From Komagataeibacter nataicola (GTDB taxonomy: Bacteria; Pseudomonadota; Alphaproteobacteria; Acetobacterales; Acetobacteraceae), in NCBI RefSeq assembly GCF_003207795.1, contig NZ_NIRT01000022.1:1-54010 (forward strand): a stretch of 54,010 nt of DNA, given 5' to 3'. How positions within the stretch are numbered: position 1 is the first letter of the stretch; each line of letters starts with the position of its first letter. Below the pieces are notes generated by a model. That model did not search any database, had not been told where the DNA came from, and worked only from the letters and a program-made list of their open reading frames with translations. The position numbers and the translations under genes were made by a program. Positions 17,169-26,107 of the stretch are shown here, one piece after another.

Positions 17169-18125
17169 TCAGCTCTGCCCCCGCAGCACGCGCCGCAGGG
17201 CATGGGCGCCATATTTTATGGCCGCGCGGCCGGCGGGCAGGAACGCATAGAAATTCAGAAACCCGTGCACCGTGCCGCGCCATGTGCGGGTCTCGGCCTG
17301 GCCGCCTGCCTGCTGCAGGGCGTGGGCGTAGCCGGTGCCTTCATCATGCAGCGGGTCGCATTGCGCCAGCCCGATCACGGCAGGCGGCAGACCAGCCAGT
17401 GAGGATGCGAAAATGGGCGCAAGCCGCGGATCATGCAGGTCGGCTGGCGTACGGATATACTGCTCGGCATACCATTCCATCAGCTTGGTAGAGAGCATGT
17501 AACCCGTGGCGTAGGTCTCGCGGGAGGGCACGTCACGATCCCCATACAGCGAGGGGTAATAGAGCAGTTGCATGGCCAGGTCCGGCCCACCCCGGTCACG
17601 CGCCATCTGGGCCAGCACGGCAGCCAGCGTGCCACCCGCGCTATCGCCCGCAACCGCAATCGGGCCACCCCAGCGATGCGCCTCGCCCGCCAGCCACTGC
17701 AAGGCCGCCCAGCAGTCCTCTACCGCATGGGGAAAGCGGTTCTCGGGGGCAAGACTGTAATCGATGGACAGCACCGCAGCCCCTGACTGCCGCGCCAGCC
17801 TGCAGCATATGCCGTGATGCGAGTTCAGCCCGCAATGCACGTAACCGCCCCCATGCATGAACAGCACCACCCCGTGTACCCGCCCATAAGGCACGTACAG
17901 CCGGGCAGCCAGCAGGCCGTCACGCCCCGGCACGCGGCAGCTGACCACGCGCCGCACCTGTAGCGAGGACAGCGCCATGGGAAAACATGGGCGGTCGAGC
18001 TTGCGGCGCATGTCCTCCAGCGTGTGGGGCTCGACGTTGCGCCGCCGCGCGTGCCACCAGTGCATGCCGCCCAGCAGTGCGCGGGTGAGCAGGCCAGGGC
18101 GGGAGGCGGCGGTTGAATCGGGCAT
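17169..18125 (-). CDS. alpha/beta hydrolase of the hormone-sensitive lipase (HSL) type
   Basis: This 318-residue esterase-like protein has the HSL-family oxyanion motif HGGGYVHCG, the nucleophile elbow GDSAGG, the acid residue in CDPLHDEG and the catalytic histidine in TVHGF, all in the usual order and spacing. It probably hydrolyses short-chain esters in the cytoplasm; no signal peptide is seen. I chose ATG 18125 because GGAAAGG lies 6 nt upstream; an in-frame ATG at 18176 has no such site. It is transcribed away from rnpB. The substrate is unknown. Confidence 0.88.
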   Translation of the reverse strand: MPDSTAASRPGLLTRALLGGMHWWHARRRNVEPHTLEDMRRKLDRPCFPMALSSLQVRRVVSCRVPGRDGLLAARLYVPYGRVHGVVLFMHGGGYVHCGLNSHHGICCRLARQSGAAVLSIDYSLAPENRFPHAVEDCWAALQWLAGEAHRWGGPIAVAGDSAGGTLAAVLAQMARDRGGPDLAMQLLYYPSLYGDRDVPSRETYATGYMLSTKLMEWYAEQYIRTPADLHDPRLAPIFASSLAGLPPAVIGLAQCDPLHDEGTGYAHALQQAGGQAETRTWRGTVHGFLNFYAFLPAGRAAIKYGAHALRRVLRGQS

Positions 18126-18183
18126 GGAACGCCTTTCCGGCAGCAAAACGGATTGAAAGAATACAGCCCCCCTCATTTATCGC

Positions 18184-18212
18184 TTGACGCTGCGCGCATG
18201 CACCGCCAGTTT
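18184..18212 (+). promoter_or_regulatory. candidate rnpB promoter
   Basis: TTGACG (18184-18189), a 17-bp spacer and CAGTTT (18207-18212) lie so that transcription would begin at about 18218, exactly where the closing stem of RNase P RNA starts. The -10 is weak, but the placement is right. Confidence 0.45.
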
Positions 18213-18217
18213 CCGCA

Positions 18218-18631
18218 TGCCAGACGGTCGGACGGTCGCTGCCACGTGGTCATACACGTGATGGAGGAAAGTCCGGGCTCCACGGAAGAACGGTGCCGGC
18301 TAACGGCCGGCGGGGGCAACCCCAGGGACAGTGCCACAGAAAACAGACCGCCCTCACGGCGGCGCACGCAGCAATGCGGGCGACGTTGGGGGCAAGGGTG
18401 AAACGGTGCGGTAAGAGCGCACCGCATGCATGGTAACATGGATGGCAGGGCAAACCCCACCGGGAGCAAGACCGAATAGGAACGGCGGATGGGCCGCAAG
18501 GCGCCATCAGGGGTTTTTCCGCCCTGTCGTTCGGGTTGGTCGCGTCAGGTGCGTAGCAATGCGCATCGCAGAGGAATGATCGTCCCGCCCCGCAGGGGGC
18601 GGACAGAACCCGGCTTACAGACCGTCTGGCA
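18218..18631 (+). ncRNA. rnpB: RNase P RNA (class A)
   Basis: The 414-nt RNA is the catalytic subunit that trims tRNA 5' leaders. The ends TGCCAGACGGT (18218-18228) and ACCGTCTGGCA (18621-18631) pair as helix P1. Conserved core pieces are present: GAGGAAAGTCCGGGCTCC near 18262, CAGGGCAAACCCC near 18446, GGTAAGAGCGCACC near 18410, and ACAGAACCCGGCTTACAG just before the 3' stem. Confidence 0.95.
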
Positions 18632-18831
18632 TTTTCCCTATTTTTCATGATTCAACCGCCCTGTGCGGGGCGTTCTACCCAGAGCCGTTTACAAGTATTA
18701 ACGCCATGGAACAAAACATAAACAACGCACATTCCTGCCATATTGCGGGCGACTGAAGTGGTTTTACATGCCGCATCACTCACCTGTGCTGGAATAACAG
18801 TATTTTTTGGCCATCTTTCCTGCATCTTTAA
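18632..18831. other. intergenic region between rnpB and the mraZ promoter
   Basis: Two hundred bases with no convincing gene. T-rich stretches just after rnpB (TTTTCCCTATTTTTC) may help end its transcription. I see nothing else structured here. Confidence 0.4.
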
Positions 18832-18862
18832 TTGACCCCCCATAAAATCCCATGTTATCCCA
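18832..18862 (+). promoter_or_regulatory. dcw promoter with three MraZ-box-like repeats
   Basis: TTGACC (18832-18837), a 17-bp spacer and TTATCC (18855-18860) form a sigma70-type promoter. On the opposite strand the same bases read TGGGA-N5-TGGGA-N5-TGGGG: CCCCA at 18838, TCCCA at 18848 and 18858, exactly 10 bp apart. MraZ proteins are known to bind such TGGGN repeats. Here they fill the -35/-10 space and cover the -10, so MraZ binding should block the polymerase. Confidence 0.7.
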
Positions 18863-18957
18863 TGCTCACACCAGATTCAGAAAGGGGCGCGGTAACAGGC
18901 GCCACGGGGGCTGAGCACTGGGTTTTCGAAATTTGCCGAGGGAGGGCATCGCGCAGC

Positions 18958-19431
18958 GTGAGTGTATTCCTGGGCACACACCAGAACCGGCTGGATGCGA
19001 AGGGGCGCGTTTCCATTCCCTCCGCATTCCGCGCCGCGCTGCGTGCCCGGGCCAAATCGGGCGAGCCGCTGGCCATCCTGCGTCCGTCCCATCTGCATCC
19101 CTGCCTCGAGGCATGGCCCGCTGATGCTTTTGCCGCACTGACCCGCCCGCTGGATGAAATGGACATTTTTTCCGAAGACCACGACGACCTCGCCACCGCC
19201 CTCTATGCCGATGCCTATCCGTTCGAGGCTGACCGCGAAGGCCGCATCCTGCTGCCCGAATCCCTGCGCGCCCATGCCGGCCTGACCGACCAGGCCACCT
19301 TCATGGGGCTGGGCCGCACCTTCCAGATCTGGGAGCCGCAGGCAGCGAGCGCCCGCCGGGCCGATGCCCGCCTGCGCGCCCGCGGCCTCACCACGGGCCG
19401 GGGCACGCTGCCCACGGGCACGCCGTCATGA
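18958..19431 (+). CDS. mraZ: transcriptional regulator MraZ
   Basis: MraZ is an AbrB-like DNA-binding ring protein that represses the dcw cluster it heads. From GTG 18958 the protein has 157 residues and begins [20 protein letters not shown], the first AbrB-type repeat. The second copy contains [18 protein letters not shown]. The longer frame upstream (from 18832) would overlap the promoter and has no family support. GGGAGGG lies at about 18940-18946. It overlaps rsmH by 4 nt. Its probable target sites are at 18838-18862. Confidence 0.93.
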   Translation: MSVFLGTHQNRLDAKGRVSIPSAFRAALRARAKSGEPLAILRPSHLHPCLEAWPADAFAALTRPLDEMDIFSEDHDDLATALYADAYPFEADREGRILLPESLRAHAGLTDQATFMGLGRTFQIWEPQAASARRADARLRARGLTTGRGTLPTGTPS

Positions 19432-20429
19432 ACGGCCCTTTCCCCCCGCACGACCCCGGCCATGTGCCCGTGATGCTGGCCGAGGTGATGGACTACCTCG
19501 CCCCGCACGAGAACGCCCGTTACGTGGACGGCACGTTTGGCGGTGGTGGCTACGCGCGCGCCATCCTGGCGAGTTGCAACTGCCAGCTATGGGGCATCGA
19601 CCGCGATCCCACCGCCATCGCGCGCGGCGAGGCCCTTGCCCCCGCCTTCCCTGCCGGGCAGGGCGGCACGCGGCTGCACCTGCTTCATGGCGGCTTTGCC
19701 GACATGGCGGCCCTGCTGGCCGAAGATGGTGTGACGAAGGTGGATGGCATCGTGCTCGACCTTGGCGTGTCGTCCTACCAGATCGATGAAGCCGAGCGTG
19801 GCTTCTCCTTCCGCATGGATGGCCCGCTCGACATGCGCATGAATGATACGGGGCCAACCGCGGCCGACGTGGTCAATACCCTGCCCGAGGAAGAACTGGC
19901 CGACATCATCTACCATTATGGCGAAGAACGCATGTCACGCCGCGTGGCGCGCGCCATCGTGACGGCCCGCGCCGAGGCCCCGCTGCTGCGCACCACCGAG
20001 CTTGCCGACGTGGTGCGCTCGGTCGTGCGCCCCGACCGTTCGGGCATCGACCCCGCCACGCGCACGTTTCAGGGGCTGCGCATTCATGTCAATGACGAGC
20101 TTGGCCAGATCCGCGCCGTGCTGGAACAGGCCCCCGGCCTGCTGGCGCCCGGCGGGCGGCTGGTTGTCGTCTCGTTCCATTCGCTGGAGGACAGGCTGGT
20201 CAAGCAGGCCATGCTGCATGCGGCAGGCCGCGTGCCCGCCCCCTCCCGCCATGACCCCCGCGCCATGACCGAGCGCACGGGCCCCACCAACTTCAGGCTC
20301 CTGACCGGACGCCCCATCCGGCCGGGAGAGGAAGAAACCCGTCGTAATCCACGTGCACGCAGCGCAAGACTGCGCGCGATGGAATGCATTGCTCCCCCAT
20401 CCATCGCAGCATCGGAACCTGCCGCATGA
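19428..20429 (+). CDS. rsmH: 16S rRNA (cytosine1402-N4)-methyltransferase
   Basis: RsmH (MraW) methylates C1402 in the decoding centre of 16S rRNA using S-adenosylmethionine. The 333-residue protein opens with [15 protein letters not shown] and has the SAM site [15 protein letters not shown] (about residues 33-47), [11 protein letters not shown], and the family stretch [11 protein letters not shown]. It lies second in the dcw cluster as usual, with ATGA overlaps to mraZ before and ftsL after. Confidence 0.96.
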   Translation: MNGPFPPHDPGHVPVMLAEVMDYLAPHENARYVDGTFGGGGYARAILASCNCQLWGIDRDPTAIARGEALAPAFPAGQGGTRLHLLHGGFADMAALLAEDGVTKVDGIVLDLGVSSYQIDEAERGFSFRMDGPLDMRMNDTGPTAADVVNTLPEEELADIIYHYGEERMSRRVARAIVTARAEAPLLRTTELADVVRSVVRPDRSGIDPATRTFQGLRIHVNDELGQIRAVLEQAPGLLAPGGRLVVVSFHSLEDRLVKQAMLHAAGRVPAPSRHDPRAMTERTGPTNFRLLTGRPIRPGEEETRRNPRARSARLRAMECIAPPSIAASEPAA

Positions 20430-21196
20430 GTCGGTTTGTAACGTTTTTCTTTGCCGTGGTGGCGGCCGTGTCCGGCCTGTTCCTTTATAACAAGAAACAG
20501 CAGACCACGGCTCTCGACCACCAGATTGCCCAGATCGTAGAGCAGACGGAGCGCACCCGCGCCCAGACCGCCATGCTGCGCGCCGAATGGGCCATGCTAA
20601 ACCAGCCCGACCGGCTGGGCACGCTGGCCAGCCGTTACGACAAGGCGCTCCAGCCTGTCTCGCCCACGCAGTTCGTTCAGATGTCGGCGCTCAGCGCCCA
20701 CCTGCCGCCTGTTGGCGTGCCGTCGCACCACCCCGTGCCCGCCCCCCGCGCCACGATGGTGGCCACCCTTGCGGCCGATCATGCGGCCCCTTCGCCCGTG
20801 CATGAGGCCGTGGCGGCCCTGCCCGCAGTTGCCACGCCTGCAACGCCCGCCCATGTCGAGCGCGCCATGGCGGCCCTCCCCCGCCATGCCGACCCTGCCC
20901 CCCCGCATGACGGACTGGCCCACGCCATGGCCCAGATCGAGCCGCGCGCGCCCATGCACGCCACCGAGCACGCCCGCCTGCCCGAACGCATGGCAACCGC
21001 CGAGCCGGTGCATCTGCCGCCCAGCCCGCATGAGAGCATGATTACCCCCGCTCACATGGCCACAGGCTACCACCCTCATAGCCAGAACATAGCCGAGGCG
21101 GCATGGCACCCCACCGCGGCGCCCCGCATGGGAGGGAGTTCACTGGGCACGCCGCATGTGACAAGCCTGCCGCCGCCGGTGCCCGTCAGCAACTGA
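20426..21196 (+). CDS. ftsL: cell division protein FtsL with a long His/Pro/Ala-rich C-terminal tail
   Basis: FtsL is a bitopic divisome protein that, with FtsB and FtsQ, helps activate FtsWI. The start [17 protein letters not shown] gives a membrane span at about residues 5-22. A coiled-coil helix follows (about 25-60), then the family core [20 protein letters not shown]. Known FtsL proteins are often near 100-130 residues; this one has 256. The extra part, from about residue 90, is low-complexity and rich in His (18), Pro, Ala and Met, and would lie in the periplasm. Identity rests on position between rsmH and ftsI plus the core motif. The start overlaps the rsmH stop by 4 nt. Confidence 0.85.
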   Translation: MSRFVTFFFAVVAAVSGLFLYNKKQQTTALDHQIAQIVEQTERTRAQTAMLRAEWAMLNQPDRLGTLASRYDKALQPVSPTQFVQMSALSAHLPPVGVPSHHPVPAPRATMVATLAADHAAPSPVHEAVAALPAVATPATPAHVERAMAALPRHADPAPPHDGLAHAMAQIEPRAPMHATEHARLPERMATAEPVHLPPSPHESMITPAHMATGYHPHSQNIAEAAWHPTAAPRMGGSSLGTPHVTSLPPPVPVSN

Positions 21197-21234
21197 TCGT
21201 CCTTTTTCTACCGGCCCTGTAGCCCGGAACCCGT

Positions 21235-23238
21235 ATGCAAAACCCTTTGAGCAACCAGCCAGACAGAGGTGGACAGGCTTCCCCCGGGGGGAGCCTGCGC
21301 ACGCTTATGGCGCAGGACCGCATGCATGCGCGGCTGGTGGTTGTGGCCGGGGGGTTCTGCCTGCTGTTTTCAGCCATTGCGCTCAAGCTGACACTGGCCA
21401 CGATCATCAACCCCCTGCCGCCGCAGCAGCAGCAGATCGCGCCGCAGGTGCCCCCCATTCCCAAAAGCGACCCCAAGGGAATGATCGCAGGCGACGTGGT
21501 GCTGCCTCAGGTGCACCGGGCCTCGATCACCGACCGCAACGGTCAGGTGCTGGCCATGTCGCTGCCGGTCGCGCAGGTCTATGCCAACCCGCAGGAAATG
21601 ATCGACGCGGCCGATGCCGCCCACCGGCTCAAGCACGCCCTGCCCAGCCTGGACGAAGCCGAGACGAAGCGCCGCCTGTCGTTGAACAAGCAGTTCGTCT
21701 ATCTGGCGCGTGACATCTCGCCCGCGCAGGAACTTGCCATCAACAACCTTGGCATTCCCGGCATCTATTTCGAACCCGGCGAGCGCCGCCGCTACCCCAT
21801 GGGCCGCGTGGGCGCGCACATTCTGGGTGGGGTGGATATCGATGACCACGGCGTTGCGGGCATCGAACGGTATTTTGACAAGCGCCTCGACAGCGACAGC
21901 CAGCCCCTGCGCCTGTCGCTCGACGTGCGCGTGCAGAACGTGGTGCATGATGAACTGCAGTCCGCGATGGACATGTTCCAGGCCATCGGCGCGTGCGCCA
22001 TCGTGATGGACGTGCATACCGGCGAGATCATCACCATGGTCAGCCTGCCCGATTATGACGCCAATGACTTTGGCCGCGCTGCCGCCGATGCACGCTTCAA
22101 CCGCGCCGTGACGGGCATGTACGAACCCGGCTCGACCTTCAAGCTCCAGACCGTGGCCATGGCGTTGCAGGAAGGCGTCGCCCATATATGGGACAGCTTC
22201 TCGAGCACGCCCATCAAGATCGGCCGCTTTACCATATCGGACATGAAGAACGACCATTTCGCCCCGTGGCTGTCCCTGCCCGAGGTCATGGCCTATTCCT
22301 CCAACCCCGCCGCCGCCCATATTGCGCTCGATGCAGGTGCGCCCCGCCAGCAGGACTGGCTGCGCCGGATGGGCTTTTTCTCGCGCGTGCCGATCGAGCT
22401 GCCCGAGGCCGGACGGCCCATCATCCCGTCGGTGCATAACTGGGGGGTTTCGACCACCATGACGGTGGCGTTCGGCCACGGCGTGGCGGAGCCGCCGCTT
22501 TCCATCGTGCGTGGCACGGCGGCCACGGCCAATGGCGGCTTTCTGCTCCGGCCCACCCTTGTCGCAGCACAAAGCCCTGCCACGACGGATGCGCCCGCCG
22601 ATGCCGATTCCGCCATGCCCGCTGATGCGGAGCGCCTGATCTCGGCCGCCAATTCCGATATCCTGCGCAAGATCCTGCGCCTCGACGTGGCCAAGGGCAC
22701 GGGGCAGAAGGCGGAATCACCGGGCTATTACGTGGGCGGCAAGACCGGCACGGCGGAAAAGATCGGCGCGCATGGCGGCTACCTCAAGCATGTCAACGTC
22801 TCGGCCTTTACCGGCATCTTCCCCATGAACGCGCCGCGCTATGCCATTTACGTCATGCTCGACAGCCCCAAGCCCACTGCCCAGACCCATGGCTGGACCA
22901 CGGCAGGGTGGAACGCGGCCCCCACCGCCGCGCAGATGATCACGCGCATCGCCCCCATGCTCGGCCTGTTCCCCGATACGCAGCATGAAGCCGCGATCGA
23001 AGCCTCGCTGGCCATTCCCATGCGGCCCGCCGTGCCGCGTGGCTACCGCGCGCTCGGGCCGGGCTACGACCCCGGCACGGCCAGGCTGCACGAGCACGAG
23101 CATGAAACCGCCCCCCGTGCCGCAGCCCGCCCCCATGCCGCGCGCGACGTGACCGAGGCCACGGCCACCAGCCATGCGCAGCATGCCCGCAATGAAGCCG
23201 GGCACGCGCCCGGCCACCATCAGCGCGAACGGGGATGA
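21235..23238 (+). CDS. ftsI: peptidoglycan transpeptidase FtsI (PBP3)
   Basis: FtsI cross-links septal peptidoglycan together with FtsW. A cytoplasmic start is followed by one membrane span (about residues 35-60), the pedestal domain, and the transpeptidase domain with all three motifs: PGSTFK (nucleophile Ser300), SSN in MAYSSNPAAAH, and KTG in GGKTGTAEK. The protein is longer than usual (667 residues) because of a C-terminal tail of about 50 residues with nine histidines (HEHEHE, HARNEAGHAPGHH). It overlaps murE by 4 nt and begins 38 bp after ftsL. Confidence 0.95.
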   Translation: MQNPLSNQPDRGGQASPGGSLRTLMAQDRMHARLVVVAGGFCLLFSAIALKLTLATIINPLPPQQQQIAPQVPPIPKSDPKGMIAGDVVLPQVHRASITDRNGQVLAMSLPVAQVYANPQEMIDAADAAHRLKHALPSLDEAETKRRLSLNKQFVYLARDISPAQELAINNLGIPGIYFEPGERRRYPMGRVGAHILGGVDIDDHGVAGIERYFDKRLDSDSQPLRLSLDVRVQNVVHDELQSAMDMFQAIGACAIVMDVHTGEIITMVSLPDYDANDFGRAAADARFNRAVTGMYEPGSTFKLQTVAMALQEGVAHIWDSFSSTPIKIGRFTISDMKNDHFAPWLSLPEVMAYSSNPAAAHIALDAGAPRQQDWLRRMGFFSRVPIELPEAGRPIIPSVHNWGVSTTMTVAFGHGVAEPPLSIVRGTAATANGGFLLRPTLVAAQSPATTDAPADADSAMPADAERLISAANSDILRKILRLDVAKGTGQKAESPGYYVGGKTGTAEKIGAHGGYLKHVNVSAFTGIFPMNAPRYAIYVMLDSPKPTAQTHGWTTAGWNAAPTAAQMITRIAPMLGLFPDTQHEAAIEASLAIPMRPAVPRGYRALGPGYDPGTARLHEHEHETAPRAAARPHAARDVTEATATSHAQHARNEAGHAPGHHQRERG

Positions 23239-24716
23239 TGGACATGAATCTAGCCGAACTCCTGCATCGCGCGGGCGTGGAGGTCGTGCGGCCTGAACCT
23301 GCTGCAACCGGTCCTGTTACCGCCATTACGGCAGATAGCCGGGCAACCGGCCCCGGCGTGATCTTTGCCGTTCTGCGTGGCACACGGGTGGATGGGCGGG
23401 CGTACATCCCGCAGGCCGTGGCCAGGGGTGTTACGGCCCTGCTGGTGCAGGCCGATCCCGATTTCGTGCCGCCACCGGGCATTGCCTGCGTGCAGGTGGC
23501 CGATGCACGCCGTGCAATGGCCCTGATCGCACGCGCGCTTGCTCCCCGCCTGCCTGCCCATATCGCGGCCATTACCGGCACCAACGGCAAGACCAGCACG
23601 GCGGAATTCCTGCGTCAGATCTGGGCGCTGCAGGATTTGCGGGCAGGCACCATCGGCACGCTGGGCGCGGTTGCCCCCTGCCCGCTGCCTGATTGCGGCC
23701 CCGCGCTCACCACACCAGACAGCGTGGGCCTGATGCGCCTGCTGGGCGCGATGGCGGCGGGCGGGGTCGAGCATGTGGCCATCGAGGCTTCATCGCACGG
23801 GCTGGAACAGCGCAGGCTGGATGGCATCACGCCCTATGCCGCGGGCTTCAGCAACCTCACCCATGACCATCTGGACTATCACGGCACCACCGGGCACTAC
23901 CGTGCCGCCAAGCTGCGCCTGTTCGACACCGTCCTGCCCGAAGGGGGCATTGCCGCCATCAACGCGGACATGGACCCCGAAACCTGTGCTGCCGTGCGCG
24001 CCATTGCCCGGAACCGCAACCTCGTGCTGCGCAGCACGGGCACACAGGGCGAGACGCTGCGCCTGCTTGGTGCCCGCGCCACACCCACCGGGCAGGAGCT
24101 GCACATCGCAACCACTTCTGGCCGATACGAGATAACCGTGCCGCTGGTCGGGCGCTTTCAGGTCGACAACCTGCTCATGGCCGCGGCCCTGTCAGGCAGC
24201 GCGGAGGATGCCCCCGCGCGCGCGCTCGCGCTTCTGTCCCGGCTGCATGGTGTGCGTGGCAGGCTCGAGCGCGCCGCCGTGCTGCCGAATGGGGCCGCCG
24301 CCTATGTCGATTACGCCCATACGCCCGATGCCATCGCCCGCCTGCTGCACTCGCTGCGCCCCCACACGCCGGGCAGGCTGGTGATCGTGATGGGGGCCGG
24401 TGGCGACCGCGACCGGGGCAAGCGGCCCGTCATGGGCGCCACCGCCACGCAACTGGCCGATGCGGTGATCGTGACCGATGACAACCCCCGCGGCGAGCCG
24501 CCCGCCGCCATTCGCGCGGCGATCATGGCCGCCAGCCCAGGCGCCATCGAGATCGGTGAACGGAGGCAGGCCATTGCGGCGGGCCTTGACATGCTGGGCC
24601 CAGGCGACGTGCTGGTGGTGGCGGGCAAAGGCCATGAACAGGGGCAGATCGTGGGTGATGCGGTGCTGCCATTTGATGATGCCACGGTGATCCGTGGCCT
24701 GACGGGGACTGAATGA
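23235..24716 (+). CDS. murE: UDP-N-acetylmuramoyl-tripeptide synthetase MurE
   Basis: MurE adds the third stem residue to UDP-MurNAc-L-Ala-D-Glu in the cytoplasm. The ATP-binding P-loop is ITGTNGKTSTAEF (about residues 112-124). The DNPR motif (DDNPRGE) is the signature of enzymes that use meso-diaminopimelate, as expected in a Gram-negative. Length 493 fits. Start and stop overlap ftsI and murF by 4 nt each, so expression is tightly coupled. Confidence 0.95.
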   Translation: MMDMNLAELLHRAGVEVVRPEPAATGPVTAITADSRATGPGVIFAVLRGTRVDGRAYIPQAVARGVTALLVQADPDFVPPPGIACVQVADARRAMALIARALAPRLPAHIAAITGTNGKTSTAEFLRQIWALQDLRAGTIGTLGAVAPCPLPDCGPALTTPDSVGLMRLLGAMAAGGVEHVAIEASSHGLEQRRLDGITPYAAGFSNLTHDHLDYHGTTGHYRAAKLRLFDTVLPEGGIAAINADMDPETCAAVRAIARNRNLVLRSTGTQGETLRLLGARATPTGQELHIATTSGRYEITVPLVGRFQVDNLLMAAALSGSAEDAPARALALLSRLHGVRGRLERAAVLPNGAAAYVDYAHTPDAIARLLHSLRPHTPGRLVIVMGAGGDRDRGKRPVMGATATQLADAVIVTDDNPRGEPPAAIRAAIMAASPGAIEIGERRQAIAAGLDMLGPGDVLVVAGKGHEQGQIVGDAVLPFDDATVIRGLTGTE

Positions 24717-26107
24717 CAGTGCTATGGAGCCGCGCGGACCTTGAGGCCGCGACATCGGGGCGTTTTCCACCCTCCAGCGCAGTAGCCATTGCAGGCACCG
24801 GCGTTTCGATCGATACCCGCACGCTCCAGCCGGGCGATGTGTTCATTGCGCTGATTGGCGAGAACAGCAACGGGCACGCCCATGCCGCCGCCGCCCTTGC
24901 CGCGGGCGCTGCCGCCGTGGTGGCGCATGAATCCTGTGGTGATGATCCACGCATTCTTATGGTGGATGACACGCTGGCCGCCATGCAGGGCATGGCCCGC
25001 TTCGCCCGCGCGCGTTTTGCAGGCCACATGCTGGCCGTGACCGGCAGCGTGGGCAAGACCTCGGTCAAGGACATGCTGCATGCGGCACTCAGCGCATGCG
25101 GGCCGACCCATTGCGCCGTGGCATCGTACAACAACCACTGGGGCGTGCCGCTCACGCTGGCCCGCCTGCCTGCCGCAAGTGCCTATTGCGTGTGCGAGAT
25201 CGGCATGAACCATGCAGGCGAGATCCACCCGTTAGCCGCCATGGTGCGCCCGGATGTCGCAGTAGTGACGACGGTTGCCTCCTCGCATCTCGGGCTAATG
25301 GGTAGCCGTGATGCCATTGCGCGCGAAAAGGCAGAAATTCTGCTAGGTCTGCCGCAGGGAAACGGAACCGGTATCGTGCCAGCAGACGTTACCGGTGCGG
25401 AATATTTCAGACGCATTGCCGAACTTATGAAAGCCAGGCTGTTGTGGGCCGGACATACGCCTGACTGCGCCGTGCAGGCAACCGATGTGATATCTGACAC
25501 GCAGGGTAGCGGGTTCTATCTGCACCTACCTGAATGGCAGGGTGTGGCGCGCGTCAACGCGCCGGGGCGACACATGGCCGATAACGCCCTGCTGGCGCTC
25601 GCGGCAGCCCATGCGGCGGGCGCTGACATGGGCCGTGCCGTGGCCGGTCTGGCCACCTTCCGCCCCGGTGCCGGGCGGGGCGCGATTGCAAAGGTGATGC
25701 ATGACAATGTCGCCCTGCTTGATGAGAGCTACAATGCCTCACCGGCCTCTGTCCGTGCCGCACTCGACCTGCTCGGGCTTGTCGCCACGGGGCGGCGCAT
25801 CGCCGTGCTGGGTGACATGCTTGAACTCGGCGCGTTTGCGCGGCATGAGCATGCCTCCCTTCTCCCTGCCGTCCGTGCAAACGCGGATGCTGTCTTCTGT
25901 TGCGGCCCGAATATGAAAATACTTTTTGACAGCCTGCCTCCTGCCCTGCGCGGAGCGTGGACGCCGGATTCCTCCACACTTGCTCCTCTGGTGCGCACTG
26001 CCCTGCGCGCGGGCGACACGGTCATGATCAAGGGCAGCCTTGGCAGCCGCATGCGCCATGTCGTTGCCGCCCTGAAGGCCGATGATGCCCGGGTGGGACC
26101 GGCCTGA
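24713..26107 (+). CDS. murF: UDP-N-acetylmuramoyl-tripeptide--D-Ala-D-Ala ligase
   Basis: MurF adds D-Ala-D-Ala to complete the UDP-MurNAc-pentapeptide. The 464-residue protein has the Mur ligase P-loop VTGSVGKTSVKDML (about residues 108-121), the family motif EIGMNHAGEI, and YNASPASVRAAL near the C-terminal domain, with the aspartate-rich region LLDESYN before it. Its TGA shares one base with the mraY ATG at 26107. A start at 24713 overlaps murE. Confidence 0.95.
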   Translation: MTVLWSRADLEAATSGRFPPSSAVAIAGTGVSIDTRTLQPGDVFIALIGENSNGHAHAAAALAAGAAAVVAHESCGDDPRILMVDDTLAAMQGMARFARARFAGHMLAVTGSVGKTSVKDMLHAALSACGPTHCAVASYNNHWGVPLTLARLPAASAYCVCEIGMNHAGEIHPLAAMVRPDVAVVTTVASSHLGLMGSRDAIAREKAEILLGLPQGNGTGIVPADVTGAEYFRRIAELMKARLLWAGHTPDCAVQATDVISDTQGSGFYLHLPEWQGVARVNAPGRHMADNALLALAAAHAAGADMGRAVAGLATFRPGAGRGAIAKVMHDNVALLDESYNASPASVRAALDLLGLVATGRRIAVLGDMLELGAFARHEHASLLPAVRANADAVFCCGPNMKILFDSLPPALRGAWTPDSSTLAPLVRTALRAGDTVMIKGSLGSRMRHVVAALKADDARVGPA

